5,501 nucleotides of DNA from Nitrososphaerales archaeon TH703 (lineage in GTDB: Archaea; Thermoproteota; Nitrososphaeria; Nitrososphaerales; Nitrososphaeraceae), in contig JAATVL010000159.1 of assembly GCA_014523525.1 (NCBI GenBank), positions 1-5,501 of the forward strand, given 5' to 3'. Positions 1 through 4,049 of the stretch are shown here, one piece after another. Positions within the stretch are counted from its first letter, which is position 1. Every line of letters begins with the position of its first letter. Under the pieces are notes generated by a model. That model ran no database searches, was not told where the DNA came from, and was given only the letters and a program-made list of their open reading frames with translations. The position numbers and the translations under genes are program-made.

Positions 1-117
1 GTAATTCTAATGAATAAGATAATTAAGTTTAAAATAACTTAGTTCTATGAAGCTGTTCAAAAATCCATCGCATTGCATCTACATGAAGACCATTTGTTAA
101 AAAACCAACATTTTAAG
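1..117. other. Intergenic end of window, downstream of the GH5 gene
   Basis: Short AT-rich stretch. The minus strand carries a 27-codon open tail ending in TAA (31-112) that includes HVDAMRWIFEQL, in a different frame from the GH5 gene. It has no upstream coding continuity (stops precede it) and no clear start, so I do not call it a gene. It may be a remnant or chance. Confidence 0.25.
97..106 (-). terminator. Possible T-tract terminator of the GH5 gene
   Basis: The minus strand has a six-T run (complement of 99-104) 14-19 bases after the GH5 stop codon. Archaeal termination often uses such T-tracts without a strong hairpin. The run is short, so this is only a candidate. Confidence 0.3.
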
Positions 118-1365
118 TCAAGTATTAGCAACAACATGCTTCAGAATGTCAAAATACTTAGTTGTAGCCATATGTCCATTTAGGGTTACTGTTATCAGAT
201 TGAAATCAGGTGAAGAATCAGGTAAATAACTCCAATTCCAAAAAGCCCACCCCCATACGCCAATGTCTTTGAATTTTTTTATCATAATGTCTGCGTCGGT
301 CTGGTTCAAATCACTGATTTCTTGATTAATCTCCTTAACTGTCTTTCCTTCAACATTAATTCGTTCCTCGCGAGAAACGTCATTCCATTCTCCAATATAC
401 AATGGGACTCCAGTTATTTTGGTTAGTTCCGAAAGTAAGTTTATTTTTTGTTCAGCATAACTTCCTGCAGTGGGTATTCCGTATAAGGAAATTTTGAATA
501 CTATATTATTCTTGTTGGCTGGTAACAATTTTGCAATGTTTCCCAAAGTCATATTTATTTTCAAGTTGTGAAAATCAACAGGGATGGTCATATCAAATAC
601 TAATGTCTTGTTCGTTATTTTTCTGAGTTCATTTGCAACGAAAGTATTATATTTGCCAATTTTTTCCCATTGATCAGCACTTTGGATCTGAGGCTCGTTG
701 AGGATCTCATACCCTAGCGTACTACTATGATTTTCAACAGTTTCTATTACCTTTTTTAAGAATCCGATCTGAAGGGTCCACCCATCGATACCTCTATTGT
801 CAGTTATAGTATGATTCCACCAATTAGTCCACCATTTAATGGCAGAAGGATATCCTGGTGATCCACCCGACCCAAACGGGTAACTCATGTTATCGTTAAA
901 AAGTGAAGGAAGAAATCCAGATCCCCTTACAGGATCAAGCCAACTTGACGTATGGAATTGGTGGTTATCATAAATGACATGTAAACCCCATTTATCTGCC
1001 AGTGAGGCTACCGTTTGTAGCTCCGCAATAAAGGATAGAGGATCTTTTTCATATGCTTGCCAATATAGAACATATCTGATATGATTCATCCCTGCACTTT
1101 TGATTAATTTGAAGCTATCACTGTAATAATTATCAGGAAAAGGAATAGAAGATAAGTTCTTATGAATGGTGCTAGTATACAACCCTTTCATATTTACCCC
1201 TATGAATGAAACATTTGTTTGAAGTCCTAGTTGTGCATTTACCTTATTCATTAAATCAAACCCAATATTAGGAAGAAAAGATGAAAGTATCAGGCAATCA
1301 ACTATGGCGCATAGTACGGTTTTAGGGACCGTAGATTTGTGCAATGACAAATTTGAATAGATCAA
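118..1365 (-). CDS. Secreted GH5-type glycoside hydrolase (cellulase-like)
   Basis: A 415-aa protein with the signature of retaining clan GH-A family 5 enzymes, which hydrolyse beta-glucans, mannans or related polysaccharides. Visible in order: a hydrophobic signal segment at about residues 16-37, with a possible cleavage after VNA44; the NHIR motif (Arg97); DNHQ (His135); LNEP with the acid/base Glu224; a Tyr in SLY (Tyr295); IGEW with the nucleophile Glu326; and AFW with the substrate-stacking Trp376. The family usually has His-x-Tyr where this protein reads Ser293-Leu-Tyr295. The mature part has nine N-x-S/T sequons (N51, 70, 159, 184, 212, 252, 271, 354, 377), fitting a surface-exposed glycoprotein. 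The start is TTG. The frame is open upstream to a stop at 1441-1443 with no other ATG, GTG or TTG, and a TATA-like element sits 33 bases before it. The substrate cannot be read from the sequence. The fold call is firm, the exact subfamily is not. Confidence 0.9.
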   Translation of the reverse strand: MIYSNLSLHKSTVPKTVLCAIVDCLILSSFLPNIGFDLMNKVNAQLGLQTNVSFIGVNMKGLYTSTIHKNLSSIPFPDNYYSDSFKLIKSAGMNHIRYVLYWQAYEKDPLSFIAELQTVASLADKWGLHVIYDNHQFHTSSWLDPVRGSGFLPSLFNDNMSYPFGSGGSPGYPSAIKWWTNWWNHTITDNRGIDGWTLQIGFLKKVIETVENHSSTLGYEILNEPQIQSADQWEKIGKYNTFVANELRKITNKTLVFDMTIPVDFHNLKINMTLGNIAKLLPANKNNIVFKISLYGIPTAGSYAEQKINLLSELTKITGVPLYIGEWNDVSREERINVEGKTVKEINQEISDLNQTDADIMIKKFKDIGVWGWAFWNWSYLPDSSPDFNLITVTLNGHMATTKYFDILKHVVANT

Positions 1366-1393
1366 GATTAGAAGTATTTTAATTGTTCTTTTC

Positions 1394-1401
1394 GATATAA
1401 A
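1394..1401 (-). promoter_or_regulatory. TATA-like element before the GH5 gene
   Basis: The minus strand reads TTTATATC here. Its centre lies about 33 bases before the TTG start at 1365. With the usual archaeal TATA-to-start-site distance of about 26, transcription would begin within roughly 0-10 bases of the start codon. That implies a leaderless or nearly leaderless mRNA and supports the TTG start. No ribosome binding site is visible. Confidence 0.5.
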
Positions 1402-1544
1402 CGTGTCTGAAATAAGTTGAAAACATAGTTGTAGATCTAGTCAATTAGGCAGGAAATGCATTTATTCAAAAAATGATAGAGAAATTATAGATCCCTAAGG
1501 ACTAATAGTTCAGAAAAAAATCAAATCCATATAGAATTAAAACT

Positions 1545-1670
1545 ATGAATACATTCTCTGATAAGGTAAAAATTCAGAAACTAGTACATAATGATTTGAA
1601 AAATGCAGGTATGACTGAGTTTTATTATAATGATCTTAAAAATAGGATTGAAAATGGTGAATGGGTATAA
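1545..1670 (+). CDS. Candidate small hypothetical protein, 41 aa
   Basis: ATG to TAA, encoding a charged, probably helical 41-residue protein that starts MNTFSDKVKIQKL and ends NRIENGEWV. It has no Cys, no membrane segment and no motif I recognise. The balanced amino-acid composition, free of low-complexity runs, is the main reason to propose it. It begins about 180 bases from the GH5 start and is transcribed away from it. No clear TATA element lies at the right distance (an AT-rich stretch CCATATAG at about 1527-1534 is too close) and no ribosome binding site is seen. It could be a real small gene, a remnant of a longer one, or a chance ORF in AT-rich DNA. Confidence 0.35.
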   Translation: MNTFSDKVKIQKLVHNDLKNAGMTEFYYNDLKNRIENGEWV

Positions 1671-1827
1671 GATTAAATGCGACTGGGCAGGGCGGCCATT
1701 AGTCAAGATAATTCGTCTAATTAATATCTAAACAGTATTTTACCATTTGACTATATTCTCAGATTGAAAGTCAAAAAAATTGGTAGGATGAGCCGAAGTG
1801 AAGCAAGAAAATTATTAAAGCAAAGAT

Positions 1828-1886
1828 AACTGGTGGGAGGAGCTAATTTGATTATATGAAAAGGCAACCAAATAAACCCACCAGTT
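1828..1886. repeat. Perfect 10-bp inverted repeat, 39-base spacer
   Basis: The left arm AACTGGTGGG (1828-1837) is exactly complementary to the right arm CCCACCAGTT (1877-1886). On the plus strand the right arm runs straight into a T-rich stretch (TTTCTTTTG). The stem has six G-C or C-G pairs, making it the strongest potential RNA hairpin in the window. It could be a terminator, part of a structured RNA, or ends of a tiny mobile-element remnant. No flanking target-site duplication is visible. Confidence 0.5.
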
Positions 1887-1914
1887 TCTTTTGTCCATTA
1901 ATTCCATGTAGAAC

Positions 1915-1934
1915 ATACTATAAAAAAATAGTAT
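1915..1934. repeat. 7-bp inverted repeat with A6 loop
   Basis: ATACTAT (1915-1921) and ATAGTAT (1928-1934) are perfect complements separated by six A residues. The whole is pure A+T apart from one C and one G, so the hairpin would be weak as RNA. It could be a protein-binding site. A repeat of this size is not rare by chance in AT-rich DNA. Confidence 0.35.
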
Positions 1935-1991
1935 AACCAATCAAGGAGGGGGAGTAGTACGGGTTAGTTCCGCCCCGGTTTCATCCAGTAT

Positions 1992-2010
1992 GCATTTTTT
2001 ATAAAAATGC
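1992..2010. repeat. 8-bp inverted repeat with 3-base loop
   Basis: GCATTTTT (1992-1999) and AAAAATGC (2003-2010) are perfect complements around TAT. The structure reads the same on either strand, so it could serve as a hairpin plus T-run terminator for transcripts in either direction. It lies just right of a G+C-rich patch and about 80 bases before the zinc-protein promoter. Confidence 0.4.
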
Positions 2011-2091
2011 TAAAAATTAGTGTTAAATGTACGAAATTTTAATATTTGATCATTACTGTTGACATGGGCACAAACTATAGTTGATAACAAC

Positions 2092-2103
2092 GATATAATA
2101 TAT
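2092..2103 (+). promoter_or_regulatory. TATA-like element before the C4 zinc protein
   Basis: GATATAATATAT is centred about 28 bases before the GTG codon at 2125. This is the spacing expected for a leaderless archaeal transcript that begins at or next to the start codon. A 10-bp palindrome (2073-2082) sits about 10 bases upstream, where a regulator or TFB could bind. Confidence 0.5.
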
Positions 2104-2106
2104 CTA

Positions 2107-2442
2107 TTAATGCCAACTTGAGATGTGGAAGACTTGTGTAAAATATGTAATAAAAATGAAATAGAAATATATCAACTTGACATTGAGGTATGTTTCGACT
2201 GTTGGATGAACCAAACTAATCCCGAAATTTAGGTGGCGACACTTTTTAAGAAACGAAATATCTTTGAATCGGATAAAATCGGCATTATTTACTTGCATTG
2301 AATGCAGCTGCATAATTAAATCACCAGTCTTTACTTCTGACTTTTGATAAGATGCAAGATATTTATCGCTACTATACTGACAGGTTTGTATTGATACAAC
2401 TACCATAGCTATTATAATGATTGCAGTATCTGAAAATTCCAT
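2107..2442 (-). CDS. Doubtful membrane-anchored hypothetical protein, 111 aa
   Basis: ATG-initiated 111-aa frame. The first 17-20 residues form a strongly hydrophobic helix (TAIIIIAMVVVSIQ, about residues 6-19), followed by a polar region to about residue 68, then a Tyr/Phe-rich tail. The N-terminal half looks like a small membrane-anchored protein. The last 42 codons lie antisense to the better-supported C4 zinc protein and look like a non-coding shadow of it. An A/T-rich TATA-like stretch (2457-2470) is about 23 bases before the ATG, and a 7-bp inverted repeat (2467-2482) lies just upstream. No family is recognised. It may be real with a tail-to-tail overlap, truncated by an undetected frameshift, or spurious. 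Confidence 0.3.
   Translation of the reverse strand: MEFSDTAIIIIAMVVVSIQTCQYSSDKYLASYQKSEVKTGDLIMQLHSMQVNNADFIRFKDISFLKKCRHLNFGISLVHPTVETYLNVKLIYFYFIFITYFTQVFHISSWH
2125..2232 (+). CDS. Small C4 zinc-binding protein, 35 aa
   Basis: GTG to TAG, encoding 35 residues with two CxxC knuckles: C5-x2-C8 (CKIC) and C23-x2-C26 (CFDC), 14 residues apart. This arrangement can bind one zinc ion as a mini zinc ribbon, and the protein is acidic and short enough to be little more than that module. Small one-module CxxC proteins are frequent in archaea and may act as DNA-, RNA- or protein-binding adaptors; the target here is unknown. The GTG start is chosen because the frame is closed by a stop at 2119-2121 and a TATA-like element lies at leaderless distance. 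TTG at 2134 is an alternative. A T5 run (2243-2247) just after the stop could help termination. It overlaps the end of a doubtful ORF on the other strand. The four correctly spaced cysteines make chance unlikely. Confidence 0.65.
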   Translation: MEDLCKICNKNEIEIYQLDIEVCFDCWMNQTNPEI

Positions 2443-2564
2443 TCATTTGATCTAGATTTTAAATTAAAAGTTTACAAACTTTAATTTCCTGTATATTCAG
2501 AAATTCCAAAAAGAATACAAGTTCATTATGTATTGTGTCAAAATATTTGCTAAAAAGAGTTATG

Positions 2565-2572
2565 TATATATA
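2565..2572 (+). promoter_or_regulatory. TATA box of the deacetylase gene
   Basis: TATATATA is the best TATA match before this gene. It is centred about 38 bases ahead of the TTG start at 2607. It predicts transcription starting near 2592-2596 and a short 5' leader of roughly 11-15 bases, without a visible Shine-Dalgarno sequence. Confidence 0.55.
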
Positions 2573-2600
2573 CTAAATAAACTCGCAAGTTTTATTTAGT
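2572..2600. repeat. Perfect 10-bp inverted repeat over the expected transcription start
   Basis: ACTAAATAAA (2572-2581) and TTTATTTAGT (2591-2600) are exact complements with a 9-base spacer, so their centres are 19 bases apart, about two helical turns. The left arm touches the TATA box and the right arm covers the expected start site. That is where a dimeric archaeal repressor would block polymerase recruitment. The operator role is inferred from position only. Confidence 0.4.
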
Positions 2601-2606
2601 TAGTCC

Positions 2607-3686
2607 TTGGTAAGTAACAGAAAGATTGTCTTTATTAGATTTTCATTATTGGCAGCAGTAATCGGAATTTTGTCAATTTCCTCATTTGCTGGAATTGGCT
2701 TTATACACAACTTGCTTGCAACATCTATTGGCACAAATGGATATTATGATAAAGTAGTAATCTTAAATTTTGACGATGGTCGGCTCAGTCAGTATACAAA
2801 CGCTATACCAATCCTTGACAAGTATGGATTTAAGGCAACATTCTATGTGGTATGCAACTATATAGGAAAGAAAGATGGATACATGGACTGGAATGAGATA
2901 AAAACATTGCAAAAAGAAGGACACGATATAGGCTCTCATAGCATGAATCATGTACGCTTGGAACAATTGTCAAAGAAAAATGTAGAATATGAAGTAGGCC
3001 AGTCAAAGAGATGTCTTCAAGACCATGGTATAAATGCTAAAAGCTTTGCATATCCATTTGATAGTGGCTCTGATGACAAGACTGTAATTAATATTGTAGC
3101 CAAGTACTATGAGATAGCCAGAACAGGCAATGACGCACTTGCTTTCCTAAGATGCGATAATCCAAAAATACAACCTACTCAAACGGACTGTAGAACATAT
3201 ACAGATAAGGATGGTCTAACTTATGCCAATAGATATACAGTCAGAGCCTGGAGCCAAGACGCAACAAGAATTGAAGATTCGGCCAGCGACAATATAATGG
3301 CGGATAAATTCATCAGAATTGTCGATAGCCAAATAAAATACAATAATGCCGGAACGATAAAGGCAATTCCTATAATAATTTATCATCGTGTGGGTGATAG
3401 CGGAGACAGTTACAATACTGACATAAAACTATTCAAAGCTCAGATGAAGTATCTACACGATAATGGTTATAAGGTATTAACGATGGCTGACCTTGCATTT
3501 GATGATAAAAGTAACTATTTGTACCTAAAGGACCTCAAGTCAGAAACTGAACAGCCAATCAAAAGTGTTACTGCCCCAACGATAGCACCAGCTACAAATG
3601 CCACAACAAATGTTACTGCCCCAACGATAGCACCAACAGGAAATCCAATTCTTGATGCCTTAAAGAAACTATTTGGATTGAAGTAA
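2607..3686 (+). CDS. Secreted or membrane-anchored NodB-type polysaccharide deacetylase
   Basis: A 359-aa carbohydrate esterase family 4 protein. These metal-dependent enzymes remove N- or O-acetyl groups from glycans. Motifs in canonical NodB order: NFDDG with catalytic base Asp56 and metal ligand Asp57; H111-SMN-H115, the metal-binding His pair; FAYPF at 147-151, which lacks the usual Arg; R213-A-W215 as the likely fourth motif; and IIIYH with His260. The N-terminus has Arg5/Lys6/Arg11 and a hydrophobic segment at about 12-33, so the catalytic domain lies outside the membrane; I cannot tell cleaved signal from anchor. After the domain (ending near 300) comes a Thr/Pro tail with two copies of VTAPTIAP, two N-glycosylation sequons (N331, N335) and a short amphipathic end (LDALKKLFGLK). 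TTG at 2607 is the only start downstream of an in-frame stop at 2601-2603. The substrate is unknown; extracellular polysaccharide or surface glycan is likely. Confidence 0.92.
   Translation: MVSNRKIVFIRFSLLAAVIGILSISSFAGIGFIHNLLATSIGTNGYYDKVVILNFDDGRLSQYTNAIPILDKYGFKATFYVVCNYIGKKDGYMDWNEIKTLQKEGHDIGSHSMNHVRLEQLSKKNVEYEVGQSKRCLQDHGINAKSFAYPFDSGSDDKTVINIVAKYYEIARTGNDALAFLRCDNPKIQPTQTDCRTYTDKDGLTYANRYTVRAWSQDATRIEDSASDNIMADKFIRIVDSQIKYNNAGTIKAIPIIIYHRVGDSGDSYNTDIKLFKAQMKYLHDNGYKVLTMADLAFDDKSNYLYLKDLKSETEQPIKSVTAPTIAPATNATTNVTAPTIAPTGNPILDALKKLFGLK
3566..3635 (+). repeat. Two in-frame 25-bp direct repeats encoding VTAPTIAP
   Basis: The 25 bases at 3566-3590 recur identically at 3611-3635, a period of 45 bases (15 codons), so reading frame is kept. 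Both encode VTAPTIAP in the Thr/Pro tail of the deacetylase. Identity at every codon position, including silent sites, points to a recent duplication or ongoing copy-number change rather than convergent selection on the peptide. Confidence 0.85.
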
Positions 3687-3886
3687 TCAATTCAAATCAA
3701 AAGTGACATCTAAGTTAAATGATAAGGGTAAGAAATTTTAAATCTAATTTAATTCCAAACTTTGCAGGTTACTAGATCGAGTTGGACTACACACTAGTGT
3801 ATTACATTCCACCATACGCCAATAAAATTTACTTGCCATTAGTTAAATAGATTTGATTATCATTTTTATTTTTTTCTGAAACAGGT
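3687..3886. other. Intergenic region after the deacetylase gene
   Basis: I see no convincing gene. It contains a perfect 10-bp palindrome ACACTAGTGT (3791-3800), a T-rich terminator candidate (3863-3875), and an unsupported 31-codon frame on the minus strand (3744-3839). This is the gap between genes that converge from the deacetylase side and the ATPase side. Confidence 0.4.
3863..3875 (+). terminator. T-tract terminator candidate for the deacetylase gene
   Basis: TTTTTATTTTTTT is the longest T-run on the plus strand after the deacetylase gene, 177 bases beyond its stop. Archaeal RNA polymerase stops readily at such U-tracts. The distance implies a long 3' untranslated region, or that earlier weaker T-runs act first. 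Confidence 0.4.
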
Positions 3887-3988
3887 TTATTGTAGGTTAT
3901 TGATAATATTTTCACGATTCATCAGACTGATGGGTAACTTGTTGCATTCTTTCACAATAACCTTCTGAATTTGCCCATCAATGTACAT
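3887..3988 (-). CDS. Candidate small hypothetical protein, 33 aa
   Basis: ATG to TAA, encoding 33 residues that begin MYIDGQIQKVIVKEC. It alternates polar and hydrophobic residues and has one Cys. I recognise no family. It lies on the same strand as the ATPase gene, 61 bases beyond its stop, and has its own TATA-like element (AAATATAATATTA on the minus strand, about 4002-4014) at roughly leaderless distance. The frame stays open upstream to a stop at 4040-4042, with GTG at 4033 as an alternative start. Natural-looking composition plus a promoter favours a real gene, but a chance ORF is not excluded. Confidence 0.35.
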   Translation of the reverse strand: MYIDGQIQKVIVKECNKLPISLMNRENIINNLQ

Positions 3989-4001
3989 AATTTTAAAAGA
4001 T

Positions 4002-4014
4002 AATATTATATTTG
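4002..4014 (-). promoter_or_regulatory. TATA-like element before the 33-aa ORF
   Basis: An uninterrupted A/T stretch reads AAATATAATATTA on the minus strand, about 20 bases ahead of the ATG at 3988. The spacing is a little short for a standard archaeal promoter, so it is tentative. Confidence 0.3.
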
Positions 4015-4049
4015 TATTACATTTTTTGCGCACTATGTCTTAACTTTTT

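Larger units (their letters stand above)
1671..2090. other. Noncoding stretch with inverted repeats and two G+C-rich patches
   Basis: No convincing gene is seen in these 420 bases. They contain two unusually G+C-rich patches (about 1679-1697 and 1945-1985) in otherwise AT-rich DNA. There are three perfect inverted repeats at 1828-1886, 1915-1934 and 1992-2010, and a 10-bp palindrome AACTATAGTT at 2073-2082. Several very short open frames exist: 13 codons at 1788-1829 plus, 26 codons at 1856-1936 plus, and up to 41 codons at 1815-1940 minus. They overlap one another and none has good support. The region could hold a noncoding RNA, regulatory DNA, or decayed gene remnants. Confidence 0.4.
2443..2606. 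promoter_or_regulatory. Intergenic promoter region left of the deacetylase gene
   Basis: Strongly A+T-rich DNA with no gene. It holds the near-palindrome AAAGTTTACAAACTTT (2467-2482) and the deacetylase TATA element with its flanking inverted repeat (2565-2600). If the 111-aa minus-strand ORF is real, this is a divergent promoter region shared by two membrane or secreted proteins. Confidence 0.4.

Noticed and set aside
31..112. Minus-strand 27-codon tail containing HVDAMRWIFEQL after the GH5 stop
   Set aside because: Stops lie immediately upstream in its frame and no plausible start exists near its beginning; open frames of this length are common in AT-rich DNA. A search could show it to be a gene remnant.
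1828..1886. Miniature transposable element with 10-bp terminal repeats
   Set aside because: No flanking target-site duplication and no second copy in the window, so kept only as an inverted repeat.
1856..1936. 26-codon plus-strand frame (MKRQPNKPTSFF...) with GGAGGAG about 13 bases upstream
   Set aside because: The purine run is too far away for a good ribosome binding site and belongs to the hairpin region; the peptide overlaps another candidate frame and shows no family features.
1815..1940. Minus-strand 41-codon hydrophobic frame from TTG
   Set aside because: Upstream DNA is G+C-rich with no TATA element; it overlaps the inverted repeat and competing frames.
1945..1985. G+C-rich GGGTTAGTTCCGCCCC considered as a tRNA T-arm
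   Set aside because: No GTTCRA loop, no D-arm, anticodon arm or acceptor pairing could be found around it.
2763..2966. 67-aa minus-strand open frame
   Set aside because: Lies wholly antisense to the NodB domain, whose catalytic motifs (FDDG, HSMNH) prove the plus strand is coding.
3791..3800. ACACTAGTGT palindrome as an operator or attachment site
   Set aside because: A few 10-bp palindromes are expected by chance in a window this size; no second copy and no promoter beside it.
3744..3839. 31-codon minus-strand frame starting MASKFYW
   Set aside because: No promoter at proper distance, no motif, random-looking composition.
3920..3932. CATCAG-A-CTGATG near-palindrome and a C-box-like CTGATGA on the minus strand, considered as a C/D box guide RNA
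   Set aside because: No D box (CTGA) or C'/D' pair at the needed spacing on that strand; the symmetry lies inside the candidate 33-aa frame.
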